From NCBI GenBank assembly GCA_030998225.1, contig JAPYXD010000704.1:8494001-8558000 (forward strand): a stretch of DNA of 64,000 nt, in the 5' to 3' direction. This document shows, piece after piece, positions 35,022 to 48,018 of the stretch. Under the pieces are notes generated by a model. The model was not told the DNA's origin. It did no database searches and saw only the letters and a list, made by a program, of their open reading frames with translations. The position numbers and the translations under genes were made by a program. Position 1 is the first letter of the stretch; the number at the start of each line of letters is the position of its first letter. Source of the stretch: Diplolepis rosae. Taxonomy: Eukaryota > Arthropoda > Insecta > Hymenoptera > Diplolepididae.

Positions 35022-38000
35022 TTATCTGCTGAGAAACAGAGTGAGTATAACCATAGCTAAAGATCCGAGTAAAGAATTCTCAATGGCCAAGGCTCCGGCA
35101 TTGCAATCGACAATTCTCCTCGCCCTCATGAAATCTGGACCTAAATACGCACTAAAATCTCGTTTTTCCTTTGGAATGACGACCATTTGCTGCGTTGCAT
35201 CTTGAAATATTAAATCACTGTATGGTGGGGTGCTGGAAAACATACTGAAACTGTAATCATCCTGTTCCTTAACCCCATAGAATTGTTGGGCATAAATAAA
35301 AAGATTAATGTAAGCATTTAGTTGAGTTTCGTTATAGCCATAATATCCTCCGCGAGTAACAGCAGCATTTGCTGCTATTTTTCCCAAATTGCAACGTTCA
35401 TATTCGAGTGTCGACCGACGCGTGCCGTCCGGGCAAAGCAACTGAAAATCTTTGGTAAACGTATTACGAGCCCAGAATTCTCTGCGTTTGCCATCCGTAT
35501 TTTCTGCAACAGTCGTGTGTTTTACAAAAGCGACGTTACCTCCACCTTCTACTAAACATCGAAAAGCTCCCGTGTATCCGTAATAATCTTCGGATGCGTC
35601 TCTTTGACAATATCTGTAACTGGTTCCATGACAAAGGTCGCACATGTTGTCGTAAGGAACACCTGCATTAAAAATAATTATAAAAGTTAAAAAAAATATA
35701 TTGGTTTTAATATTGATGCAGTGATTAATTCTACCTGTATTGTATTCTGGGCTCAGAGCCCCTGGTACACAAGACTTAGTGAAATACTCAGCCGCAGCAC
35801 GAACAGAGTCACATCCATATCCCCTCATCCAAGTATTAGAAAGTAAATATGCGAGTGGATAAACCCAACCTGCAGCTGTATTAATTCCTGTGTGGCAAGT
35901 ATACTTATTTTTCAGATACGTTAAATCCGTGTCAGGATCGTCTTCTTTTGCGACTGCAACTGCATAGTATTCGGGCTCTCCAAGATTGTAAACTTCAGAG
36001 ATGAAAGGGATTAAGCCAAAACGTAATCCAGCAGTATATACATCACTGGCGTCCAGCACTGCCACATCGGCAAGACTATAAATTAAATACATTTATTGCA
36101 TCTGATTCAATTTAAATTTCTTTTGTAATTAAATTTTGTAAACTCTGTACACACCTACTCTTTATTGCCTGCATGCAGTGAATTTGACTCCGACCTTTGT
36201 AACAAAACAATTTGGGTTTCAACAACTGAGCATCCAACGCAATCTGAAAATAAAAATATATTTTAATATTAAATTTATTTTCTAGCCTCTATCTTATTCA
36301 CTATGAACCTTGACTTATCCATGTTTACCTTCATTTTGACACATTTTTCCATTTCTGGGTCTGAAGTAACACACAGCGTCATTCTATCTACTGGGCAATG
36401 CCTCACAGCCAAAACGGAATCCAATGTTTTTCCCAAGTATGCAGAATACGTTTGGTTTCTTTCTGGCAAAGACATAAATCCTTTCGCAGCATCCTATAAT
36501 ACAAGAAATATCATTTAAAATTTTCATTTCAATGCAATATGAATAACTAAATAATAATATGCCCTTACCGAAAACATGAGATTATGTTGAGTGCTATATT
36601 TGGGAGCTGATTCGAACAAATTAAAGTTTTCAATAGGCTGAATCGATGGGTAATCTGTTGATAAACCTTCTCTATTAAAATAACTGTTATTTCTGTCATC
36701 GTTGCGCGAATTATCCCAGTCGTTAAACCCACTTCCACCGCCGTTATAGTTTCGGTCAAATCCGTCACGATTATCGTAATTATTATTGCGATTGTTATAG
36801 TTATTGAAATTATTATCAAAGCCAGACGGATTAGAGCTATCATAGTTAAATCTATTTTCGAAATCAGTTCTGTTGTCATAGTTATTTTCTTGAACATTCC
36901 ATTGATTATTAGGTTCAGTTGTTGAAGTGGTATTATCTTTAAAAAATCGGTGGGCTGCCTTCTCTAAAAATCTTTGATACAACTTTCGCGTGCTTTGATT
37001 TGTAGCTGAAGAAGTTACAATGGCTCTAGATGGAACTACACCCCAATTGCAGACCTGGAATTCATCTATTGGTCTACGGCTTCCGTCAATACATAGCAAT
37101 TCGAAATCTTCTTTTTTGTGTACAGCTAAATTTAAAAAACAACAAAGATTAACTTTTAAACATTTTTGTGTACTCTGGAAAATAATTATAATAAATAACT
37201 AAATAAAATAAACTTACTGAATTCATATAATGTCGCTGTCATTTCTTGTACTGTCGTATGCACCAAAAAAGCAATATCCCCAGCCTCAGCTAAACAACGA
37301 AATGCACCTTCATATCCAGAATAAGGATCTGCATTTGTGCATTTACCTCCTGGTACTTTTCCAACACAGAGTTTACATAGCTGATCAGAATTGTCACCTG
37401 AAATAAATATTTATATTCATACACAAGCACAAAATCGAAAAATTTGTAATATGCGATAAAATAATTAAATACAGCTTACCTAAAGGATTATACTTGTCAA
37501 TTAACGAATTCACAGCACAACTTGGTCCAAAATACTTAATGGTTGACTTTACGTGGTTATTGCAATCAACAACTTCCATACCCCCATGTTTCATTAACTA
37601 AAATGTGATAAAGCATATTTCATTAAATTCAAAGACTAATTGAATTAAGAATGCGTTTTGAAACTTTAATTTTATAAATTACATACTATTTGAATTGGTA
37701 TAACCCATCCAGCCAGTGAACCAACACCAGCAAAACAGGCCTTTTTCCCTTTTAGATCATGTAATGTTGTAAGATCGGGTAATGAATTTTTTTTTACCAC
37801 TGCCACTGCGTATTGATAGTTTGATCTATTGTTATATATTTCATTTAATATTGGAACTAAACTGTGATATCTTCCTGCTATGAATACCTCTCCTCCATCT
37901 AAAGTAGTCAGGTGTACTTTTTCCTGATCCAAAAGAGTCATACATTCTTCTTTACTGAATGCCTGGGTACAGTTTAGTGAAACATAATGAGAGCCAAAAT

Positions 38001-39186
38001 AACCAATTTCTCGGTCAACTGCTCTTGCAAAAGCTCTACATTTTTGTACTTCTCCTTCTGATACTGCACACCATGTTGCTGTGTTGTTCAAGTATTGTGC
38101 TATAAAATATATTTTTTTTACTATGAGATATTTTCAACTAAATCCATTTTTTGTTGAGAATTAAGAAAAAAAATTTAATTTTTGTATACAATAAACTATA
38201 GTAATATGACAATTGTAATTTCTAGTTTAAATTTGTAATAATTTTACCAATTAAATTCAATTTCATCAATTGAATTATGAATTTTATAAAACTGTTTGAA
38301 TTTCAGCGAAAAATTGTAGTTTGTTGTAAATTTTGTTTCCATTTAGTACAATTTTTAGAAAATTCTTATGTTATTAAAAATTTTTCCAAGTGTTATAACT
38401 ATAACTTTATAGTGGTTCATTATATTTAAAGAAAAAAAAATGTTCATCAGGAAATAAATTATCTAATTTAACAATATTCTGACAGTTTGATCTCAAATTG
38501 TACAAAATTTGAGAAGACAATGAAGACTTTGGTAAATACCTGTTATAAAAATAAATCCATATATTCTAAGAAAATTCTAAATACTTTTGAATGTAAATAT
38601 ATTCTACATGAAAACAGGGATTTTAAAAAAATACTAGTTTCTTTTTAATTACTACAAGCATTTTCATCAATAATGAGTCACTTGTAAACTACATATATAT
38701 AGATATATATACAGCTCACACCTATTCATAAGCGTGGCATCCATTCAGTAGTTTTTTTTAACATCTCAGGAATAAATAAAATGTTACAAATATAATGAAT
38801 GTCTAGATTAATTTAATCATAATTATCCACGTTAATTACAATAAAAAGCCAAAGTAAAAATAAATATTCCATCTTTTTTACGAAACAAATAAACTTTGTA
38901 GCTAGATTGTTTATAATCTGGATAAAAATTCGAATTTTAAACTTTAAAATAATACAGCAAATTTGAAATAATGAAGTTAAAATCTAAGCATAGTTTTTAA
39001 AACATATTATTTTTTATATATTATTTTGATATTCTGTTCGTGAATGAGGTTAGCAATACTTGATTACTTCGAATTTTTCGGAGCATTTTTCCTTCAAATA
39101 AAACTAAGATTACCTGAAACATTTTGGAGCAATGCTATAAAAATCCATAATACACCAGCCCCGCTCGAATTCCAATTCCACTGCAT
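35022..39186 (-). CDS. Tsf2: Transferrin 2 (melanotransferrin-like), two lobes, nine exons
   Basis: Exons 39186-39114, 38099-37687, 37597-37480, 37397-37218, 37125-36569, 36493-36329, 36243-36155, 36075-35735 and 35662-35022 join in phase to about 858 residues. A hydrophobic leader ([11 protein letters not shown]) precedes the N-lobe. The iron ligands are visible in both lobes: Asp in TLDGGEVF and VLDASDVY, Tyr in NYQYAVAVV and PEYYAVAVA, Tyr in GYEGAFRC and GYTGAFRC, His in LVHTTV and VKHTTV. The C-terminal tail [16 protein letters not shown] looks like a GPI-anchor signal. In Drosophila Tsf2 is a septate-junction protein. Unusual here is an Asn/Asp/Gly-rich insert of about 100 residues in exon 5 (about residues 325-430), late in the N-lobe. 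Tsf2 rather than Tsf1 or Tsf3 is my judgement from two complete lobes and the tail. Confidence 0.9.
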
Positions 39187-39347
39187 TTTTCTAAGCTATT
39201 TTAACTAAAAACTGCCGAAAAGGCAGGTAACAACGAATAACTGACAACGCCCAGCACGTTATACTCCAGGCAACTTGAGGCGACACTCCAGGTCCAGCAT
39301 ATACAGTCATAAGTAACTAAGTAACATAGTGGTTGTGTATTTCTGGC

Positions 39348-39368
39348 TGACGTCATCAAGTCACGTGA
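39348..39368. promoter_or_regulatory. CRE and M-box-like palindromes upstream of Tsf2
   Basis: TGACGTCA (39348-39355) and TCACGTGA (39361-39368) lie 160-180 bp upstream of the Tsf2 start codon. They match the CREB/ATF and the bHLH-ZIP (MITF/USF/Max-type) consensus. Activity is unproven. Confidence 0.4.
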
Positions 39369-40089
39369 CCTAGCAGCAAGTGGTTGTGTGCAGGCAGGAA
39401 CTGTTTTTCAAAAATCAAAAGGAATATTACTGAATTAAAATTTTATTATTAATCGTTATCATGGATTTATAATATATATTTTTATTTTATTTTTTATTTA
39501 CTGCAAACTCCGAGATTTGATTATATGACATTTTTATATTTTTATGTTAAATAAAGACAATTGAGTAATAATTTACATTAAAAATCATATATTTTGAAAA
39601 ATGCTCTAAGAGAAATTTATTTTTAGAATAAATAAACGACAATAATGTGATATCTGTATTTTTTGTAGAAAGAAGTAATTGGATGCATTTCAAAAATCTG
39701 AATTTCAGAAAAACCGGTAGCTTTTCATTAATTTTATTATAATTTTCTACAAAAAGGTACTTCGTAAAATAATTTTAAAAAACTACAATATTAGTTAGAA
39801 TTTGAACAGTTTTACAAAATTTGAAAAGTAATAGAAGATATAAAATACGTATAATTTACCAAAGATAAAAGATTGAAAAAAACAAACAAGAATCAAAAAT
39901 TTAAATAAAAACCTAAAAGTTCAAAAAACTCAACATGTCAAAATAATTTAAGCATTACAATTTTAAATGGCAGATTTATACATTTTGAACTAAAAATAAC
40001 ATAAAAAATGTAACATAACTTGAAATTTCAGTTAAGATTGTATTTTTTATTTCGAAGTTATCTTAAAATTTGTTACGAATAATATCAAC
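39369..40089. other. intergenic between divergent Tsf2 and the large gene
   Basis: AT-rich, no open frame with homology. It must contain the upstream region of the plus-strand gene that starts at 40090. Confidence 0.5.
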
Positions 40090-43000
40090 ATGTCTAAGAC
40101 TTCGTTAAGATCTAGAATGTCTACTAGATCTCTCAATCGTCTAAAAAAGTAGGAAATTCTTGAGATTATATTTGTATGCTTTAATAAAATAAAAAAATAT
40201 ATTATCTTAATATTGTAGAATGAAAAATTTGCAAAGCACAGGAAAAAAGCAATTCGGATTTTGCTGTGCTATCGGTGACTACGATCCTTTATCTAATTAT
40301 GATCAACAAAAGGCTCCTTTCAAATCGTCTCTAACAGATATAAATTCCATTCACGAATGTCCAGTACTGAAAGTCAGAACAAAATTTATTGAACGTGGAC
40401 CTTCATTCTTAAAAAGGAAAGCCTATAAAAGTAAAACAGGATCAACAATTGATCAAGCACAATGGAATTCAAAAAGTAAATCTACTGCCGCTGATGCTTC
40501 ACTCGGATTTTTAGAAGATTATATTGATCTTTCAATAAGTGAAGATGTATATCAAAAGAAAGAGGCCTATATCGAAGAAAACAAGAAAAATCTTGCTAGG
40601 AGCAGACAGAGAGGTGAAAAAACTCTCTATTTTCCAGTAAACAATTTTAATTTCAGGAAAATAAAATATTTTAGCTATAATTTTGTTTCAGCTAAAGCTG
40701 AATTAAAGAAAACGAAAAGAACAGGACTTCCAAATTGGTATCAAGACTTTTCCAACACACAGGTATTATATTTTCAAAAAGCAAATCCACAAAAAAATAA
40801 CATCTTTTGATTTTTATTTAAAGAAAAATATATAATTAGAAAGAAAAGAGAATTTTTATATCATACAAACATCTTTTTTCTTCTTTCTCCAGCATTTAAC
40901 AATGATTTATACATGAATAGATGAAATACTTGATGATACTGAAAAGAGCATTGTGTGATGATTATGAAGAAAAAGTAACACATAGAACACAAGAAACTCT
41001 TGCAGCTATTGGCATAGTTTCTACTTTTTTCAAACTAGCCCCAAATACAATTAAAACTTTGCAGCAAAAGAGTAACCTTACACCTGTTACATTTCTACGT
41101 GAAATTTACAAAATTATAACAGGAGTGGATTTCGAGAATGAAGATTACAGTTTGTGCTCTTTATAAATCGGTTATTAATATTTGCAAAACTATTATCAAA
41201 TTTCTAATCCCGATAACTTGTCTTCCAGAAGAAAAATATAATTGCAATGAGAAATTAATATTATCGGCAATTGCTTTTTTGACTCTACCAGAAACTGTAA
41301 TAGAATTAAATGAAAGACTACCGCCAATTGAAGCTCCAGAATATCCTCCAAAACGTAAATTTATAGAGTTTACTTATTAAAGCCAGTTTCAGGAATTTAG
41401 TGAATGTATAAATCTACTTTATTACAGCTAAACCACCACAAGCTTTACATCCAGAGAAAGTGGACTCTCCTTACAAAACAAAATTATTTCCACCACCAGA
41501 TATGCGACTGTATAAAATAGAACTGTTCAACTGGCAGAATAAAATTAAAATGATACCAAAACCGAAGGTCATTCTACCTCCAAAAGAAAAAAATTCTTTC
41601 TGTGAAGATGTCTATCGTGCAATAAGCGAGAAAGCTGAAGAAAATATCGATAAATACACAGATGAAGAACGATTTCAAGCAAAAAATGAACGAACACAAG
41701 AAATTAAAGTGTATGATACCGACAATATAAATAGATCTAGCAAAGGATTAATCGATTTCACATTGTCTGATTTAGGAGAACACGATGGGCCTGTGCAATA
41801 TAAAATACGGGGTAATTAAATTAATTCTATTCCATAATACAGATACAGTTTAAACCTGAACTCGAACCCGTATCAATACTAACTTGAATTCCTTCCAACG
41901 TCCAAACAAAAGTATAATTCAAAATTTCAAGAATTCAAAACCGCTCAAACCCTCAAAATACAAAAAACACGACCAAATTTGATAATAAAAACAAAAAAGG
42001 ACGAAAGAAAGAAAAAGAAGGAAGGGGTTTTGGAAGGTTGCCTTCTTTTTTATTTCCTCCTTTTTTGTTTGTTTTCTCATGGCTGTTTGTTAAAATGTAG
42101 TGATTTTGGTCCAAATTTGGTCGTGTTTTTTATATTTTGAGGGTTCGAGCGGTTTCGAATTCTTGAAATTTTGAATGATACATTTTTAAACGTCAAGTTA
42201 ACAAATGGAAAATTAAAAATTAAAAAATAATAAATTCTTACAGGTACTTTAGACCCATCACAGCCAAAATACAAATCTTGGCCTGATGAAAAAGATGTCC
42301 ACTATGTTATATCTGGCATTTTAAATGAAGATGAACCTCCAGAAGGTCCTGTGTCGTATGAACTGACTGGACATTCAAAAGTAACACCTAACAACAGCAA
42401 CGAAGAATTTTTTGCAAAACTTAAACTTGGTGATGGACCAAAAAAAATTTATCCCGAAGGGAGAAAATATCTTTCAAAAAACTGGCAAGAATGGTTGCAA
42501 AATGTAGACGAAGAGTTTATAAAAGTTGAAAACGAAGCCAATAAATTGATTGAGAGTGTAGAAGCTACAATGAAACTCGTAATTCCTAGCCCTAATTGTG
42601 ATAATTGTTGTGCCTGCAGGCAGACTAGAAAAGCTGATATAAAAAGACATGCTACCAAAACTCCATACATGGTGGTAGATACAGTTGCAGAAGACAGTGA
42701 TAAAAATAGGTAAAATCTAAAAAATAATATTTCTGCATAATTTATAATAAGCAAATTATCTCCAATTACAGAATGAAATTAATTTAAATATCTAACTTAG
42801 ATTCATAGTGGGATCTGTTTCGATGCACTCACCAGCACCCAGCGTGGCAGAATCAATGGTGAATCTGTTAGAAGTTGTCGCATCTCATGATAATGTAACA
42901 AAAAATCTTCTCATAAATGGCATTACGAATGAAGATGGTCAAACCATTTACTACATTTCTGGTGTTACGACAGACACAGAACATGTGCCCAAAGAAATAA

Positions 43001-46000
43001 TTGAAAGAACCATTCCAAAATCCGTTAAGAATATACCGCCATGTGCTTGCACTATCGAAAAAATATTTAATGAAGGTTTCGATCAAGAGCCTAGCGATGA
43101 TAACATACCAAACTCTAAAGATGGTTTGTGTTGCGGGAAGAAATACAGACCTGAGAATGGTCCTGCTTATACATGTAAGCAATATCCAGAAGACAAATCT
43201 TGTAGACAAAACCCATTTAAGAAGAAGTTGGAAAAAATGGGAAAAAAGGATGATCAAATGGCTTTTAGCGGGGGACCTTGGGGAATTACCAACGTTCTAG
43301 ATACAGAGGAACTGACAAGAAGAGAAGAGGAAGCGAAACAAATTTTACAGGTATTGAAATATTTCACAAAAGATACCGAAACACTTTGAATAAATTACTG
43401 AAATATTAAATATTTTCAGGCCCCTCCTTGTGAAGAGAAATCTCTAAAAAATGAAGATGAAGAAGAAGAAAAAAATAAAGTAGAAAATAAGCCAGTCGAA
43501 ACTCAAATTTCTAAAACGGAAACTTTGAATCAAGACAGACTTAGCCACATGAGCCCAAATAGTTTTACAGACAAATCAGAAGCTCCTGAAGAAACAGAGT
43601 TGGACTGGAATAAATGTGATAATCAAGACGAGTGGAACGCAAGAGAAATAGCTTCTTCTGCTAAAAAAATTAAAAGTATTTACGAAAGTAATTTGAATTT
43701 TACACAAGCAAAACCTCAAGTTTCAGAAGACATAAAAAAATATGAAAAACGTGAAAAGGTCGAACGTAAACTTAAAAAAGAGGAAAAAACTAAGGGAATT
43801 AAAAAGTCTATGAAAGAAAACTTCACTCTCAAAAGAATTCCTCGAAGTAAGAAATTAATTACTATTAAAAAAAAAAAAAATTGTGATAATGCCTTGCGTT
43901 CCCGGACTTTTCCTGTAAAAAAACTTGATACAGGAATGATAGGAGCTAAAAGTAAAATTCGGAAAATGGGAAAGTCTTTGGACAATCAAAATATAAAAGA
44001 AACTTCTCACAGTAAAGGAAACAACTTGAAAGTAGGGATTATGCAGAATAAACGGTTGGTGAATAGTGCAGAGAAATCTAACTCTGCAAAACCAAAAACG
44101 AATCCAAAAACTAAAAAAGCAGCAACGAATAATATCTTTGCAGCTGGTGAACCCAAAGAAATGAAAAATAAGAAACGTTTCGTTATCAGCTCTAATAAAT
44201 TGTCAAGATTAGAAGCGTTTGAAAAACAAAAAAAGGGCATTCAATCGAAACCCTTGAAATTAGAACAATTAAAAGAGGAGATTGAAAATTTTAAAATGCT
44301 TCCAGATATGGAAATCAATCCTGCAGTTATTCCAGAACAAAACTCTAAATTGTGTAAAAGAGAAGAAAAATATGAAGAATTGAAATATTGTGAATCGCAA
44401 AGTCTATCTAAAGAAAACGACTACGCTTCAATAAAAGAGGGACCTTTTGGCTGGAGAACTGAATCGGAACAAAAGTTATCACCTCAAAAAACTTTAATAT
44501 ATCTTACTAAACCGACATATCCAATGGGAACTGTACCAGTTAGACCTGGAGGTAAACCTTGTCTTTGTCGAGAGAACAGAAATAAGAAAAAAAAATTTAA
44601 ATATAACATTAGTGGTATACAAAATGAGGCTGAAGGAAAGAAGCAAAAAGTTCAAAATGTCACACAAGTAATAGAAGGTGTCACTTACGTAACTCCTCCA
44701 CCTAGTCCTCGCAGAAGCGATGAATATATTCCTGAATATGAATTGTATGAATCACCTTATGACATGTGTGCTGGGCAGAAGACTGGTGATACCCTCAAGC
44801 TCACAGGGAAATTTTTGGGTCCACCAAGCCTTGTTTCGAAAAAACAAGAAAATAAAACGTCCTGTGGATGCGGTTACGAAGATCTAGCAAATGAAATTTA
44901 TTCTAATGAAAACAAAAACCAATTGAAGGAAAAGATGGAAAGGACATCAGAGTCCGCTTCTAATGAATGGAATAATGCTTTAGAAGATGCTGGTTTAGTT
45001 GATTTTTTCACCAAATGTCGAGATGATATTCCTTGTTGGTTGAAATGTTCAAAATTTTCAAAAGACGGATGCTCCAATAACATAAAAAAATTGCAAGTAA
45101 AAAGACCAGTTTGTGAATGCAAATATGAAAGGAAAATTGTTCTACGAAATGAAGAAAGGCAAAAATGGCTAGAGCGTCAAGAGAAATTAAAATCTTATGA
45201 AAAGACACCATTCACACATATAACTGGTATATCGAGACCAATGGAAAAAGATACAAAATTTATTATATCTGGAGTGAAGAGAATTCCAAATGAGGACGGA
45301 ACCGATAAAGTTAAATATTGTGTAAGTGGAGTAGCAGAAAATTACAAAATGGGTCCTGCTCAGCAACTTATTGAAGGCGTAACCATGCAAACTCCAGTAG
45401 TAACACCAAAACCAAGTGAAAAACATATTCCTTGTGTTTGTGCACATAAACATTGGTCTGTAACACAATTACCAGAAAATATGACTTCTTCTGAAAAAGA
45501 AGAAACAGAAAAAGCATCAAAAGTACAAGAAAACCAGAACAAATATGCCCCTCGCAGATCCCTGCTGGAAGTAAAAAGATAGAAATATTATCCTTTTGAA
45601 TCTTTATTATAGAAAAAGATAGAGATAATTTATCCAATTCTATCTCGTTTTCATTCTAAAATCACGTCTATCTTTTCTAATAACTATACTTTTCTATCCA
45701 TTACAAACCTTTACCTACCATTCTTAATCTTTTTCTATCTCTTTTTCAATATCAATTCACGTCTATATTTTCCAATACTTACTTTTCTATCCTTCATCAA
45801 TCCTTCATCAATCCTTCTTAACCTTTTTCTATCTTATTCTGTTCTACATCTATCAACGTCAATCTTTTTTTATCTCTTTGTCAATTTACCTTCACTTCTA
45901 TCTTTTTCAATCTTTCATTCTCTATCTCATCCTATGCTTTATCTATCCACGTGAATTTTTTTCTATATTTTTGTTAATCTAAATTCATGTCTATCTTTAT

Positions 46001-48018
46001 TAATCTCCTCTTTTCTATCTCATTCTATCCTTTATCTATTCGCATGAATCTTTTGCTATCTTCTTGCCAATCTAGGTCTATGACTATCTTTTCCAATCAC
46101 CTGATCTCTATCTCATCCAATCCCTCATCAATCCACCTTAATCTGTTTTTATCTCTTCTTCAATCTCCCCTTTTATATCTCATTCTATCCTTCATCTATC
46201 AACGTCAATCTTTTCCTATCTTCTTGCCAATCTAAGTCTATGGCTATCTTTTCCAATTACCTGATCTCTGTCTCATCCAATCCTTCATCTATCAACGTCT
46301 ATCTTCTTCCATATCCACTTTTCTATCTCATTCTATCCTTCATCTATCAACGTCAATATTTTTCTATCTTCTTGCCAATCTAATCAATGCCTATCTCTTC
46401 TCATTAAAAATTTTAAAACTTCTTTATATCTCTCATTATCTCTCCTTACAACAAAAAAAGATCAGTCCACTACTAAGATATTTTATATTCTTTTTCTACA
46501 AGGGAGATTATATTTTATAGCCAATGAAGTAATATTGTTCTCCTATGTAAAATGGACACAATACTTTTTAGAACTTTACTCTTCATTTCGTGGTAAGAAT
46601 GGATACTGAGGGATATAAAGAGATTAAAATTTGCACTATGGGGAGATAAATGAGGGATAGAAAAAGATACAAGTGATCGATCACGAAAGATAAAGAAAAA
46701 GATAGGAAAATATAGATACTACTTCAATCGGCGAATAGACTAAGGGATAGGAAATGATAGATATCGTCAGACATACGGATAGAAAAAGATAGAGTTTTGG
46801 GGACGCAAAGTGATGGGTTGGGAGAGATAGAAATATTCTATCTTTTCCAATCCCCCAGTTTCTATCTTTTTCAATCTTTTTACTTCAAGCAGGGATGTGA
46901 CGATGCTGACAGATGTAAAGAATTGGACAATATAAAAGAGGATTCTAATTACAAAGGAGGTACTGACAGAGTGAATAGCGTGGAAATAAAAGAGAAAGAT
47001 ATAAAAAATCATGAAAAAAAATTGATAATCACTAAAAGAAGACAGAAAGAGAAAGCAAGTAGTAATTTAAACTTTTTAAATCATCATTCATAAAATTTGA
47101 AAAAGCAGTCTGATAATGAAAATAATTTGAAAATTCAGGTGCAAGAAAATTTAAATAATTTCAGTCCAGGTCAAAAGCAAACCGAAAGCAATTTGCAAAA
47201 ACGTAGCTCACCAACAATGCAATTAAAAACAGAAGCAAAAATTAAAAAGGTTAAGAAATATTTTGCAGATAAAAAATCGAATTTACTGACAATAGTTAAA
47301 GTAAGTTAGTTCTTTATTGGAATTCATATTTCTCAAACAAAAAATTTTGGTTTTGTTCAAAGAATTGTCATGTTAAATTTAAAATATGCACCAATAATTA
47401 TTCTATGCAGAATGAACTTGAAGAAATGTCTACTAAAGGATTTGTATTTGCTAAGTTACCTATGTGTCATAAAATGCCTCAAATAAAATACTGGATAATG
47501 TATAGGAAGGGAGAGATACTAACAGATAGACAAAAAGGTTTTAATATTCTAAATTGTTCTTTTATATTCAGTGGTATTTAAGATTGATTACCGTATAATC
47601 TTAAACTTTTGATATTACAGAAAAACTAATGCAACACAGTCTCAAATTATGGGGCAAGCTAACAGCATCTAAACCTAAGAATATACGACCACCACCTATG
47701 GGGTTAAATGAACGTCAATTAGAAAACCTAAATTTCGATAAAGTATATGAATTGAAAAAAGCGGTACTTAAATAACCATTAATTTATAAAGTACTACAAT
47801 TTCTTTATAATTCAGCAACTAAAAACTTTTCATATATTTTCCTTCTACAGATAGCTGATAAAAAAGATATTTTTTACAGTCAAGTACGTATTAATCGAGT
47901 CAATAAATCTGCAGCTTTGTGGAATACAATGGAATTCGGAAAATTTCCCAGCTTATCATTTAAAGAAGCTTATTTTACTTATTTTCCTGGAAAAGAAGTA
48001 GATGGACACATCTTATAA
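40090..48018 (+). CDS. uncharacterised large Lys/Cys-rich protein, 13 exons
   Basis: Exons 40090-40148, 40219-40613, 40692-40762, 40921-41149, 41229-41354, 41428-41811, 42244-42709, 42801-43350, 43420-45570, 46893-47300, 47411-47537, 47621-47763 and 47851-48018 keep phase throughout (about 1758 codons). I do not recognise the family with certainty; it resembles uncharacterised insect DUF proteins. No signal peptide or membrane segment is seen. Internal repeats recur: a YxISGV/I block (YYISGVTTD, YNISGIQN, FIISGVKR, YCVSGVAEN), a VIEGVTYVTPPPSP / LIEGVTMQTPVVTP block, and Cys clusters (PCACTIEKIF, CGCGYEDLANEIY, PVCECKYERK, IPCVCAHKHW), perhaps metal-binding. Two oddities: exon 9 and exon 10 are separated by a transposon, and exon 10 has an in-frame TAA (47091-47093). 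The exon 4 donor (GTTTGT) is weak. Confidence 0.7.
41912..42181. repeat. 270-bp inverted-repeat element in intron 6
   Basis: A 69-bp arm (41912-41980) is repeated in inverse at 42113-42181 with only a few differences (for example CTCAAACCCTC versus CTCGAACCCTC). A loop of about 130 bp separates them. It looks like a MITE or fold-back insertion in the intron of the large gene. Confidence 0.85.
45560..46894. mobile_element. introner-like DNA transposon inside a coding exon
   Basis: The ends are CCCTGCTGGAAGTAAAAAG (45560) and CTTTTTACTTCAAGCAGGG (ending 46894), near-perfect inverted repeats. AT lies at each side (45558-45559, 46895-46896). The body is degenerate pyrimidine-rich sequence (CTATCTTTTCCAATC-like) on the left, switching to the complementary purine-rich form on the right. 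Removing the element with one AT rejoins the reading frame exactly (…PRR|CDDADRC…). Its termini hold a GTAAAA donor at 45571 and a CAG acceptor at 46890-46892 behind a pyrimidine tract, in compatible phase. No transposase is present. Confidence 0.85.

Noticed and set aside
45600..46450. Plain simple-sequence repeat in an intron
   Set aside because: Bounded by inverted repeats found at a second locus, and the host frame rejoins at its edges, so it is better read as a transposon body.
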